The position numbers and the translations under genes are program-made. This document shows, in pieces, positions 34,004-41,903 of a stretch of DNA of 64,000 bases. Source of the DNA: Micromonospora tarapacensis (GTDB lineage: Bacteria > Actinomycetota > Actinomycetes > Mycobacteriales > Micromonosporaceae). Each line of letters opens with the position of its first letter. Position 1 is the first letter of the stretch. A model generated the notes under the pieces. The model was not told the origin of the DNA, did not search any database, and was given only the letters and a program-made list of their open reading frames with translations. Where the stretch lies: the NCBI RefSeq assembly GCF_019697375.1, contig NZ_JAHCDI010000004.1, forward strand, positions 1,785,324 to 1,849,323, given 5' to 3'.

Positions 34004-34474
34004 TCAGCAGACCGATCCGGTCGTACCACAGGAGCCGGTGCCGGAGAAGCGCTCGTCGACCAGACGCCGGATCGCCCGCAGGAACACCTCCCGGTCGACC
34101 TCGGGCAGCGCGGCCAGCACGTCCTCCTCCAGCCGGGCGGCGATCTCCTGTGCCTGACCGAGGACCCGTTCGCCCTCGGCGGTGACCTCGACCAGCCGGG
34201 CGCGCCTGTCGGTCGGCGTCGGCACCCGCCGCGCCAGCCCGGCCGCCTCCAACTGGTCCAGGGTCACCACCATGGTGGTCTTGTCCACCCCGCACAGCTC
34301 ACCGATCTGCCGCTGGGTGAGGCCACCGGCCCGGGCCCGGGCCAGCACGCAGTGGGCCCGGGGTGAGATGCCGAGCTCGGCCAGGCCGGCGGCGTGCTCC
34401 GCGCGCAGCGCGTGGCTGGCCCAACTGAGCAGAAACATCAGGTCCGACGGGCGACCCGGCGACGGGAAGGTCAT
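34004..34474 (-). CDS. MarR-family regulator
   Basis: A 156-residue winged-helix regulator: DLMFLLSWASHALRAEHAAG, recognition helices LTQRQIGELCGVDKTTMVVT, wing VPTPTDRRARLVEVTAEGER, and a C-terminal dimer helix ending in a Cys-rich tail (GTGSCGTTGSVC). It could control the four-span membrane protein gene that follows on the same strand. The AT-rich stretch in between (33976-34003) may contain promoter elements, but no clean operator was seen. Confidence 0.85.
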   Translation of the reverse strand: MTFPSPGRPSDLMFLLSWASHALRAEHAAGLAELGISPRAHCVLARARAGGLTQRQIGELCGVDKTTMVVTLDQLEAAGLARRVPTPTDRRARLVEVTAEGERVLGQAQEIAARLEEDVLAALPEVDREVFLRAIRRLVDERFSGTGSCGTTGSVC

Positions 34475-34617
34475 TCACCGAGGCTAACAAGATGTTCCGG
34501 CGCGGGATCGTTGTCCGGTCAGGTAGTCGCCGGGCCGGTGGTCGCGGCGCGTGACGTTGGGTGACGGTATGTGTCGGCAACGCCACGCTCCCCCTACCGG
34601 CGGGCTAGGGTGCTGCG

Positions 34618-35397
34618 ATGGGCACGCATTCCGCCGCGGTCGAGGCGCTCAAGGCCGACCCCACCACCGCCTCGCTGCGCCGATCGTTGGAGGTCTACTA
34701 CGGAGACCCGGGGCGGGACGCCGCGATGGACGCCTTCTACGCCCGCTTCGTGCGCCCCGGCGACCTGGTCTTCGACATCGGTTCGCACGTGGGCGACCAC
34801 ATCGGCAGCTTCCGCCGGCTCGGCGCCCGGGTCGTCGCCGTCGAACCGCAACCGCTGTGCCTGCGTGCGCTGCGCGCCATCTACGCCGACGACGACCAGG
34901 TCACCCTGGTCGAGGCGGCCTGTGGTGCCCAGCCCGGCCGGATCGGGTTCCTGGTGAACTCCGCCAACCCGACCGTCTCCACCGCCTCGACCGACTTCGT
35001 CGCGGCAGCCGCCGGCGCCGGTGGCTGGGAGGGCCAGGTCTGGGACGGCCAGATCGAGGTGCCGGTCACCACCGTCGACACACTGGTCGCCGAGCACGGC
35101 ACGCCGACCTTCGTCAAAATCGATGTGGAGGGCTTCGAGGACGCCGTCCTCGCCGGTCTGAGCCGCCCACTGCCCACGCTGTCGTTCGAGTTCACCACGA
35201 TCGGGCGGGCGGTGGCGCTGCGGTGCCTGCAACGGCTCGCCGCACTCGGCTTCGGCGGCTTCGACCTGGCGCTCGGCGACCAGAAGGCGCTGACCCTCGG
35301 GCGGTGGGCCGCGGCCGAGGAGATGGCCGCCCACCTCCTCGCCCTGCCGCACGAGGCCAACTCCGGCGACGTGTACTGCGTCAGCCGGCCCTCCTGA
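34618..35397 (+). CDS. FkbM-family methyltransferase
   Basis: A 259-residue SAM-dependent methyltransferase of the FkbM class. The SAM-binding motif is LVFDIGSHVGDHIGSFRRLG with VVAVEPQP after it, then TPTFVKIDVEGFEDAVLAGL, the FkbM hallmark, and LSFEFTTIGRA. Such enzymes O-methylate sugars, lipids or polyketides. No biosynthetic cluster surrounds it. Its 3' end runs directly into the remnant of another methyltransferase gene coming from the other strand. Confidence 0.88.
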   Translation: MGTHSAAVEALKADPTTASLRRSLEVYYGDPGRDAAMDAFYARFVRPGDLVFDIGSHVGDHIGSFRRLGARVVAVEPQPLCLRALRAIYADDDQVTLVEAACGAQPGRIGFLVNSANPTVSTASTDFVAAAAGAGGWEGQVWDGQIEVPVTTVDTLVAEHGTPTFVKIDVEGFEDAVLAGLSRPLPTLSFEFTTIGRAVALRCLQRLAALGFGGFDLALGDQKALTLGRWAAAEEMAAHLLALPHEANSGDVYCVSRPS

Positions 35398-35430
35398 TCG
35401 GGCCGGCGTGGCCCGGCGTCGACCTGCTTA

Positions 35431-35749
35431 CGACCGCATCGGCGCTGTGGTCGGCGGCGGGCAACGCTCGGGCGTCCCCCAGGCTGGCGCTCACCCCGGG
35501 CCGGGCCACGGCCTCCGCCACGTGTTCGGGCACCGGATCGACCACATGCACCCGGTAGCCGGCTCACGTCAGTGGCTCGGCGTACACGCCGGTCGCGCCG
35601 CCGACATCCAGCACCGTCGCCGGTGGTCCGGGCAACACCCGGGTCAGCACGTCCCACGTACGCAGGAACTCCAACCTGCCCTCACCGGCAGCGCGCCGAT
35701 CCCGGTCGCCGCCCCGCCGGTAGTAGTCCACGATCTCCGGTCTCAGCAT
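35431..35749 (-). pseudogene. Truncated SAM methyltransferase remnant
   Basis: The frame starts MLRPEIVDYYRRGGDRDR, has the SAM motif ATVLDVGGATGVYAEPLT, then an in-frame TGA (35566-35564), and continues in the same frame as AGYRVHVVDPVPEHVAEAV and ASLGDARALPAADHSADAV. After that, at about 35431, similarity stops and the sequence meets the 3' flank of the FkbM gene. Only the N-terminal ~105 residues of a ~270-residue enzyme remain. Both a nonsense codon and a truncation point to a real pseudogene, next to a tyrosine recombinase gene. Confidence 0.7.
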
Positions 35750-35812
35750 TCCGCCGATACTGCGACCGGCACCGGCGGCGGCCAACCGGTTACCGCTCGC
35801 CGCGTCGGCCGG

Positions 35813-36810
35813 TCAGCCCCGGCGGCGGGCCCGGGCGGCCCAGATCGTGTATGCCGGGTCGCGGTCGAGGTTGTGCCGATCCCGGTCGTACCGGCGGGTG
35901 GTGCGCGGGTCGGCGTGACCCATCGCGTCCTGCACGTCCTCCAGCGGCACCCCCTCGGCGCGGGCCGTGGTGGCGAAGGCGTGCCGCAGCGAGTGCGGTG
36001 ACAGTCGTGCCCACGCGGGTATCCCGGCGCTGCGGGCAAGCCGCCGGACCAGCCGGAACACCGAGTGCCGGTCGAGACGGGCACCGCTGGCGGTGACCAG
36101 CAACGGCCCGGTGAGCTGATGGGCTGCCACGCCCTGATTGGCGGCCCGCTGGGCCAGGTAGGCGTCCACCGCGTGCGCCGTGCCGGGGTCAGCGCCCGGC
36201 GGCGCGGCCGGCCGCCCTTGCCGACGAAGCGCACGCTGCGATGCCCCTGCTCCACCGCGAGGTCGGTGACGTCCAGCGAGACCAGTTCGCCGACCCGCAG
36301 CCCGAGGTCGGCCAGCAGGCTGACGGTGGCGCGATTGCGGGCGGCGGTCGGTCCCGTCTCGGCATCGGCGGCGGCGAGCAGCGCGTCCACCTCGTCGGGG
36401 GCCAGGCCGACGGTGGCCGAGTGGTCGCGATCGATCCGGGGCCGGTCGGCGTCGCCGACCGGATTCGCGTCGACCGCCCGCAGTTTGACCAGGAAGTCGT
36501 ACCAGCTGGACAGGGCGGACAGCTTCCGGGCCACGGTCGCCGGGGTCATCGGGCGGCCGGTGCGGGCGACCAGGGTTGCTTCCAGCGTCCGCCCGTACTC
36601 GTTGACGTGCAGGAAGTTCGCCCGCAGCGGATCGAGCCGGCGGGCACTGCACCAGGTCAGCCAGTTGGCGACGTCGCGGCGGTACGCGTCGCGGGTGTGC
36701 GCACTCAACCGCCGGTTACGCAACCACGCGTCGGTGACGGCCATCGGCCCGTCGGGCAGGGCCGGGTGGGCCGGCGGGCGATACAGCACCGGAGTGTCGA
36801 GCGGACGCAT
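35813..36810 (-). CDS. Tyrosine recombinase/integrase, one-base frame break
   Basis: A recombinase of about 332 residues. The core-binding domain reads LSAHTRDAYRRDVANWLTWC. The catalytic residues are R172 (DLGLRVGELVS), K198 (VGKGGRPRRR), the HSLRH box, GHADPRTTRRYDR with the second histidine, and the nucleophile tyrosine. The frame breaks after RRRALTP. Adding one C to the run seen as GGGG at 36185-36188 restores GTAHAVDAYLAQRAANQG. A short inverted repeat GAGAA-ATG-TTCTC (36813-36825) precedes the start. Neighbours are a broken methyltransferase on one side and an HNH protein and low-GC DNA on the other, so it may mark an old integration. Confidence 0.8.
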
Positions 36811-36973
36811 GCGAGAAATGTTCTCAGCCCCGTTTCGGGTTGCCGATCAGGCGCGCCGACGCGATCAACGTCCGGCACGCCGAGGCCGGGACGGATCCCG
36901 GCCGCGTTCACCAACCGCCGCGAGGCCGACCGCCGAGCTGGGCCGCGGCGTCGGGCCCGACCCGTACGCTGAC

Positions 36974-37444
36974 GTGGTGCTGTCCCAGATCAACGGTCTG
37001 TCCCGACACTTCACCGAGGACACTCTCCGGGCGTACCTGCTGAGCCGATCGGAGCGCACCGAGAGCGGATGTCTCATCGTTCGCGGCTACGGCGACCAGC
37101 GCGGCGTGCACCAGAAGCTCGCGGGCCGGGCGTGGGCACACATCGCGGCGTACGTGGTCTTTGCCGGCGGCTACGACCCCGCTCGCGAGATCCACCACGA
37201 CTGTGCGGTGCCGGACTGCATCGAGCCGACCCACCTACGTCAGCTCAGCCACGCCGACAACTGCCGTGAACGGAGCCAGCGCCCGCGTTGTCGCAACGGA
37301 CACGACCGGGAGGTCGAGCCGGCGACCGGCCGCCTGCGGCGGTCCTGCCGGATCTGCAACCGCCAGGCGCAGCAGCGCTGGCGCGAGCGTCAGGCCGCGG
37401 AAGTCGCCGAAGCACGTGCGTCGTACGGGCGGATTCCTACCTGA
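36974..37444 (+). CDS. HNH endonuclease-like protein
   Basis: A ~156-residue protein. The HNH core is REIHHDCAVPDCIEPTHL, then QLSHADNCRER, followed by a zinc ribbon CRNGH...RSCRIC and a basic tail QAQQRWRERQA. It resembles small HNH/homing-type nucleases carried by actinophages and mobile elements. GTG 36974 or 36977 is the likely start. It is divergent from the tyrosine recombinase gene, with about 160 bp between, which supports a mobile or prophage-derived origin. Confidence 0.75.
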   Translation: MVLSQINGLSRHFTEDTLRAYLLSRSERTESGCLIVRGYGDQRGVHQKLAGRAWAHIAAYVVFAGGYDPAREIHHDCAVPDCIEPTHLRQLSHADNCRERSQRPRCRNGHDREVEPATGRLRRSCRICNRQAQQRWRERQAAEVAEARASYGRIPT

Positions 37445-37666
37445 TCCGCGGCCCGCCGGAGGGATCCGGGTCGAATCGGCAGGGATTTACACCAGCCTAA
37501 GTGCTTACGCACACTAACAGCCATTATGGTGTGCTCACAGCATGTCCCTTTTGTGGCTTTGATTATCTGAATGTCGTAACTGGTAATCCGGTAATTAGCT
37601 CAGGTCGGTGCGACGCCGGTGACCGAGGCATCCGCCCCGCATCCGCCCCGCATCCGCCCGACTTGA
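37445..37666. other. Low-GC patch with possible zinc-ribbon fragment
   Basis: Bases ~37500-37610 are far more AT-rich than their surroundings. In one frame they read THTNSHYGVLTACPFCGF then DYLNVVTGNPVI, which looks like the CPFCG start of a phage-type zinc ribbon. There is no convincing start or downstream continuation. It is probably foreign or remnant DNA next to the HNH gene. Confidence 0.45.
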
Positions 37667-38275
37667 TCAGTCCTCGGCGTTCGACCCCGGTGTCGGGCGA
37701 GTGCCCAGGACTCTGGCGGTGAAGGCCGCCAGTTGCGTCCGCATTCGTTCGGGCGGTACGCGCTCCTGGCCGGCCAGGTGTTCGACGAGGTCGGCTCGGG
37801 TGGCGGCGAGTAGTGCATGGGCGATGAAGTCGCTGTCGGCCATACCGGGAATCTGCTCCAGCATGACCTTGAGCAGGCTGTGCCATCGCTCGTAGTTCGC
37901 TGCCCGGTAGGGGCCGGCGCCCGCCGTTCCCTCCAGGGCCAGCGCGAGACGGCGGTTGTCGAGCTTGAAGCACAACAGGGCGTCGAGCAGGGCGGGTATG
38001 CGCGCAAGCGGCGGGGTGGTGGGCCCCAGGGGTGGCGGACCTGCCTTGACGGCGTCCATGGTCGGTTCGAGTCGCGCCTCGTACAGCGCCCGGAGCAGCC
38101 CGGTGCGGTCACCGAAGGCACGGAACAGCGTTGCTTTGCCGACACCGGCCGCCGCTGCGATGTCAGCCATGGTGAGGTCCTCCGGGCTCTCCCGGCGATT
38201 GAAGAGGGCGTCGGCGGCGGCCAGGACGGCCATCCGGTTACGGACGGCGTCCTTGCGGGGCCTGCGCTCGGTCAT
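37667..38275 (-). CDS. TetR-family regulator
   Basis: A 202-residue TetR protein: MTERRPRKDAVRNRMAVLAA, HTH MADIAAAAGVGKATLFRAFG (residues ~37-56), and a ligand domain with LLDALLCFKLDNRRLALALE. It is divergent from a SnoaL-like/NAD(P)-binding operon. The 86-bp intergenic region has two copies of CGGACCnnnGGTCCG, the obvious operators. It probably represses both itself and the operon and responds to a small hydrophobic ligand. Confidence 0.9.
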   Translation of the reverse strand: MTERRPRKDAVRNRMAVLAAADALFNRRESPEDLTMADIAAAAGVGKATLFRAFGDRTGLLRALYEARLEPTMDAVKAGPPPLGPTTPPLARIPALLDALLCFKLDNRRLALALEGTAGAGPYRAANYERWHSLLKVMLEQIPGMADSDFIAHALLAATRADLVEHLAGQERVPPERMRTQLAAFTARVLGTRPTPGSNAED

Positions 38276-38295
38276 GCGACTCCCTGTTTGCGATC

Positions 38296-38341
38296 CGGAC
38301 CTCGGGTCCGTATCTTTGGGATTCCGGACCGCTGGTCCGGA
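38296..38341. promoter_or_regulatory. Two TetR operators
   Basis: CGGACC-TCG-GGTCCG at 38296-38310 and TCCGGACC-GCT-GGTCCGGA at 38323-38341, centres 29 bp apart. Both share CGGACC-N3-GGTCCG and lie between the divergent starts, 20 bp from one start and 21 bp from the other. Confidence 0.8.
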
Positions 38342-38361
38342 TTTCGAGATGGAGATTACCC

Positions 38362-38787
38362 ATGTCCGTACACACCCCGCCAGCGGACCTGTTCCGCAAC
38401 AGTCTGCGGCTGCTGCTGGACAAGAACATTGCCGCCTGGGTCGACCTGTGGGCCGAGAACGGGCAGCTGGAGTTCCCCTTCGCCCCCGACGGCTGGCCCA
38501 GTCGTCTGGCAGGTAAGGAGGCCATCGCCGCCTACATGCGCCACTACCCCGACCACATCGACCTGCACGACTTCCCCGACCTGACGATCCACCAGACCAC
38601 CGACCCGGAGACCATCGTGGTCGAGATGCGCGGTATCGGACGCCTGAGGGAGACCGGCAGCCCCTTCGACATGACCTACGTCGCCGTCGTCGCGATTCGG
38701 GACGGGCGCTTCACCTCCTACCGCGACTACTGGAACCCCCTCGCCGTCGCCGAGCCCGGCACCGACTTCACCAGGAGCAGCCGATGA
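38362..38787 (+). CDS. SnoaL-like (NTF2-fold) protein
   Basis: A 141-residue protein of the SnoaL/ketosteroid-isomerase-like superfamily: DLFRNSLRLLLDKNIAAWVD, LWAENGQLEFPFAPDGWP, RLAGKEAIAAYMRHYPDHID and DGRFTSYRDYWNPLAV. Relatives act as small-molecule isomerases or cyclases, or as PhzA/B-like proteins. Its stop overlaps the start of the next gene by 4 bp. It is under the control of the divergent TetR regulator. Confidence 0.85.
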   Translation: MSVHTPPADLFRNSLRLLLDKNIAAWVDLWAENGQLEFPFAPDGWPSRLAGKEAIAAYMRHYPDHIDLHDFPDLTIHQTTDPETIVVEMRGIGRLRETGSPFDMTYVAVVAIRDGRFTSYRDYWNPLAVAEPGTDFTRSSR

Positions 38788-39632
38788 CCACCACCGGCAC
38801 CACTCTGGTCATCGGCGCCACCGGCACCACCGGCAGCCGCACCGCCGCACGGCTGACGGCCGCGGGCCACCGGGTCCGAGCGGCCAGCCGGCAGGCCACC
38901 CCCGTCCCCGGTACGGAGCCGGTCACCTTCGACTGGTACGACCCGGCCACCCACCTCGACGCCCTCGACGGAACCGACCGCGTCTACCTCCTGCCACCCC
39001 TGGGCGAATCCGACCCGGCGCAGGTCATGCTGCCGTTCCTCCACCGGGCCCGCGCCGCCGGCGTACACCGCGCCGTGCTGCTCAGCTCCTCGGCCATCGC
39101 CCGAGGCGGCCCGGCGGTGGGAATGGTGCACCAGGCCCTGCCCGACCTGTTCGAACAGTGGGCGGTGCTGCGGCCATCCTGGTTCATGCAGAACTTCACC
39201 GGTACGCACGCGCACGCCGTGAGCATCCGTGCGGACGGCACCATCTGGACCGCAACCGGGAGCGGCCGGGTCGGCTTCGTCGACGCCGAGGACATCGCGG
39301 CCGTCGCCGTCCACGCCCTGACCGACGAACACGGCCCCAACACCGACCTCATCCTCACCGGTCCCGAGGCACTCAGCTACGACGACATCGCCACGATCAT
39401 CACCGAGGCCACCGATCGACCCGTGGCCCACCGCCGCCTGCCCTACGAGCACATGCGCGATCGCCTCACGGCGCTGATGCCGGTGGAGTTCGCCGCGATG
39501 CTGGCCGACATGGACAGGGCCATCGCCGAGGGGTCCGAAGACCGCGTCACCGACACCGTCCAACGCCTCACCGGCCGGCCCCCACGCAGCTTCCGTGCCC
39601 TGCTGGAGAAGGAGACGCCATGGAACGATTGA
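38784..39632 (+). CDS. NAD(P)-binding protein, NmrA/azoreductase-like
   Basis: A 282-residue extended-SDR-type protein. The N-terminal Rossmann motif is LVIGATGTTGSRTAARLTAA, followed by RVRAASRQATPVPG. Conserved blocks HRAVLLSSSAIARGG, LRPSWFMQNFTG and VGFVDAEDIAAVAVHAL are typical of NmrA-like reductases and ergot-type NAD(P)-binding proteins. It has no SDR catalytic tyrosine motif of the classical kind. It is coupled to the SnoaL-like gene; the pair may convert a hydrophobic or phenolic compound sensed by the TetR protein. Confidence 0.88.
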   Translation: MTTTGTTLVIGATGTTGSRTAARLTAAGHRVRAASRQATPVPGTEPVTFDWYDPATHLDALDGTDRVYLLPPLGESDPAQVMLPFLHRARAAGVHRAVLLSSSAIARGGPAVGMVHQALPDLFEQWAVLRPSWFMQNFTGTHAHAVSIRADGTIWTATGSGRVGFVDAEDIAAVAVHALTDEHGPNTDLILTGPEALSYDDIATIITEATDRPVAHRRLPYEHMRDRLTALMPVEFAAMLADMDRAIAEGSEDRVTDTVQRLTGRPPRSFRALLEKETPWND

Positions 39633-39727
39633 CGTGCACGGACGACCAACAGTGCTGGTTCGAGACCCTGCGCACCTTCGGCCTGGCCGTCGACGCCGGT
39701 GGAGCCGGCATTCCAGCGGCGGCATAG
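39620..39727 (+). CDS. Possible 35-residue peptide at operon end
   Basis: A frame starting MERLTCTDDQQCWFETLRTF, with the ribosome binding site GGAGAAGGAGA inside the end of the previous gene. It overlaps the NmrA-like stop by 13 bp. It could be a small protein, a remnant or chance. No similarity was recognised. Confidence 0.3.
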   Translation: MERLTCTDDQQCWFETLRTFGLAVDAGGAGIPAAA

Positions 39728-39798
39728 CAGCCGCTGCCAGCCTCGGAGATGATCAGGATGTCGCCGCCGCGTCCTCGGCGCCGGTTCCGCCGACTGCC

Positions 39799-40002
39799 GT
39801 GTTGACCGCGTGTCTGGCGGTCCCCGTCGCCGTCGTGCTGGTCGGCTGGTGGCTGCCGCTACTCGTGCCCATCGGTATGCCGCTGGCCGCGATCTGGCTG
39901 ATCGCACTGTGGCTGTTGCGGGCAGCCCGACGGGTGGACCCACCAACTCGACCAGGCCCACTTTCCGGTCCCACGACGACCCGGTCGATCAAACTGGATT
40001 GA
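39799..40002 (+). CDS. Possible small membrane protein
   Basis: About 67 residues with two hydrophobic segments (VAVVLVGWWLPLLVPIGM, LAAIWLIALWLLRAARRV) and a polar tail. The start is uncertain and no good ribosome binding site is seen. Its end overlaps the operator of the ArsR-ArsC gene. Apart from this frame and the 35-residue frame, the 384 bp between the NmrA-like and ArsR-ArsC genes hold nothing recognisable. Confidence 0.3.
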   Translation: MLTACLAVPVAVVLVGWWLPLLVPIGMPLAAIWLIALWLLRAARRVDPPTRPGPLSGPTTTRSIKLD

Positions 40003-40003
40003 T
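39988..40003. promoter_or_regulatory. ArsR-type operator
   Basis: A perfect ATCAA-N6-TTGAT inverted repeat, 14 bp before the ATG of the ArsR-ArsC fusion. Its position and form are typical of an ArsR-family autoregulatory site. Confidence 0.65.
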
Positions 40004-40016
40004 GTATTGTCCGGTC

Positions 40017-40781
40017 ATGGCCTTGTCGCAACCCGCTCCGGCGTTCATCCGTCTGGCCGGGCACCCGTTGCGCTGGCAGTTGCTCGCCGCCCTCGCCCGC
40101 AGCGACCTGCGGGTCCGTGAGCTGGTCGCCCTGGTCGGCCGGCCGCAGAACCTGGTGTCCTACCACCTGCGGCTACTCCGCGACGGTGGCCTGGTCGCGG
40201 CCACCCGCAGCAGCTTCGACGGCCGCGACAGCTACTACCGCCTGGATCTCGACCGCTGCGCCGACGCGCTGGCCGGCAGTGGCGCCGCCCTGCACCCCGC
40301 CCTGCACCTGGGCAGCACCACACCGCCCCGGCCCGGCCGGCTGGCCCACCTCTCGGTGCTGTTCGTCTGCACCGGCAACAGCGCCCGGTCACCGATCGCC
40401 GAAGCCCTGCTCCGCCGGCACACCGCCGGGCGCGTGCGGGCGACCAGTGCGGGAAGCCACCCCCAAGCACGGCTGCATCCCCACGCGGTGCGGGTGTTGG
40501 CCGACCACTTCGACGTCGACGTCGCCGCACAACGCCCCCGGCACCTGGACACGCTCACCGGCGGCCGGTTCGACTACGTGATCACCCTGTGCGACAGGGC
40601 CCGGGAGATCGGTCTCGACGTCGGCGGCCGACCCCGCCTGATGCACTGGAGCGTTCCCGACCCGGCCGGCGGCGGTGCCGGCTACTCCGCCTTCACCGCG
40701 GTCGCGGCCGGCATCGACACCCGGGTGCGGCAGCTGCTGCCCGTCCTCGCCACCACCAACCCGAAGGAGGTCCAGCCGTGA
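40017..40781 (+). CDS. ArsR-type HTH fused to LMW-phosphatase/arsenate reductase domain
   Basis: A 254-residue fusion. Residues 5-85 are an ArsR-like winged helix (PLRWQLLAALARSDLRVREL, LVSYHLRLLRDGGLV). Residues 112-245 are a low-molecular-weight phosphatase/ArsC domain with the P-loop CTGNSAR (C118-x5-R124), C192 in LCDRAREIG and general acid D215 in HWSVPDPAG. The HTH part has no CxC pair, so metalloid sensing by the classic ArsR helix site is unlikely. It autoregulates, probably through ATCAA-N6-TTGAT. Its GTGA end overlaps the next gene. Arsenate reduction is likely but not proven; a tyrosine-phosphatase role is possible. Confidence 0.85.
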   Translation: MALSQPAPAFIRLAGHPLRWQLLAALARSDLRVRELVALVGRPQNLVSYHLRLLRDGGLVAATRSSFDGRDSYYRLDLDRCADALAGSGAALHPALHLGSTTPPRPGRLAHLSVLFVCTGNSARSPIAEALLRRHTAGRVRATSAGSHPQARLHPHAVRVLADHFDVDVAAQRPRHLDTLTGGRFDYVITLCDRAREIGLDVGGRPRLMHWSVPDPAGGGAGYSAFTAVAAGIDTRVRQLLPVLATTNPKEVQP

Positions 40782-41182
40782 CCGGAGCCGATGAGTACGC
40801 CAGCGTCCGCTACCTCGTCGACGACGTACAAGCCGCCGTCGACTTCTACACCACCCACCTCGGCTTCCGCCTCAACACCAGCGCCGCGCCGGCCTTCGCC
40901 GACGTGGTGCGCGGGCCGCTGCGGCTGCTGCTGTCCGGATCCGCCAGTTCCGGCGCCCGCGCCACTCCCGTCGACGCCACCGGCCCCGGCCGCAACCGCA
41001 TCCACCTCGTCGTCGACGACCTGGACGCCGACATCGCCCGTCTTCACGATGCGGGCCTGTCGTTTCGCGGCGAGCCGGTCGCCGGGCCCGGCGGGCGCCA
41101 GATCCTGCTCGCCGACCCCGCCGGCAACCTGATCGAGCTGTTCCAACCCGCCCACGAATCCCCTGCCGCGCCCACCGGCTGA
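40778..41182 (+). CDS. Glyoxalase/VOC-family protein
   Basis: A 134-residue vicinal-oxygen-chelate fold protein: VRYLVDDVQAAVDFYTTHLG, IHLVVDDLDADIARLHDAG and the metal-ligand-type end ILLADPAGNLIELFQPA. GTG 40778 has a perfect AAGGAGG 6 bp upstream and overlaps the stop of the ArsR-ArsC gene. It contains no cysteine, so it is not an ArsI-type C-As lyase despite its position. It may be a glyoxalase, a dioxygenase or a resistance protein. Confidence 0.85.
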   Translation: MTGADEYASVRYLVDDVQAAVDFYTTHLGFRLNTSAAPAFADVVRGPLRLLLSGSASSGARATPVDATGPGRNRIHLVVDDLDADIARLHDAGLSFRGEPVAGPGGRQILLADPAGNLIELFQPAHESPAAPTG

Positions 41183-41296
41183 CCACGGCCCGCCTCGGCA
41201 GTGGCCGGACCGCCGGGTGGGACGCCAGACCAGGCTCGTCGCCCGATCGTCGGGTCGTCGCTGGAAGACGCTACGGCCCGGCCGGGCCGACCTCGG

Positions 41297-41881
41297 TCAC
41301 CCGCCGCCGGCGGCGGCGGAACGGGAACCAGGACCGCCGGGGCGCGGGCGACGCCGTCGGCGGGCCGGCCGTGGGCGGCGCGCCGGCGGCGGGACGCGGC
41401 CCTCGGCCCGCCAACCCGCCACGATGGCGTCGGCGTTGACCGGACGCACCGCGACCCGGGGGCCGGACGGATTGCGCAACCATGCCATCACCTCGGCGTT
41501 CAGGTCGGCGACGCACGCCCGTACGGCCTGCTCGGTGGGCAGGTCGCGGACCTCGTCGGGCAGGCGTTCGATCCGGCGGCGCAGCAGCAGCGGGGTCGGC
41601 AGCAGCAGGTCCGTGGGCAGCTGCTCACGCTCCAGGAAACTCCTGATCCACCAGGACTCGTCGTAGGGCAGTCCTCGGCCGGGGATCGGTTTGCCTGCGC
41701 CGGGCAGGTTGTCGAACTCACCGCGTTCCTGTGCCGACCGGATCTGCGCCTCGACCGAGGCCGCCCACGCCTTGTCCAAGATCCGCCTCCTCCCAGGGCC
41801 AACCGTAACGTGCCGGCCGTCTCTCCGAACGGCAGCGCCGCCGCCTGGGCCGGCATTCCCCGGTGGCCTAGGCTCGGGCAT
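41297..41881 (-). CDS. DUF1992 (DnaJC28-type) protein
   Basis: About 194 residues. The core AASVEAQIRSAQERGEFDNL then PGAGKPIPGRGLP matches the DUF1992/DnaJ-homologue-C28 family. WWIRSFLEREQLPTDLLLP and LRRRIERLPDEVRDLPTEQA continue it, and a basic proline-rich tail ends the protein. The true start may be GTG 41809 just before the conserved core, because the first ~24 residues are not family-like. The function is unknown. It is divergent from the LysE-type exporter gene. Confidence 0.8.
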   Translation of the reverse strand: MPEPRPPGNAGPGGGAAVRRDGRHVTVGPGRRRILDKAWAASVEAQIRSAQERGEFDNLPGAGKPIPGRGLPYDESWWIRSFLEREQLPTDLLLPTPLLLRRRIERLPDEVRDLPTEQAVRACVADLNAEVMAWLRNPSGPRVAVRPVNADAIVAGWRAEGRVPPPARRPRPARRRRRPRPGGPGSRSAAAGGG

Positions 41882-41903
41882 GACGTGGGACGGGGGTCAC
41901 GCA

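Noticed and set aside
40778..41182. The VOC protein as an ArsI-type C-As lyase
   Set aside because: The protein contains no cysteine, while ArsI needs a vicinal pair.
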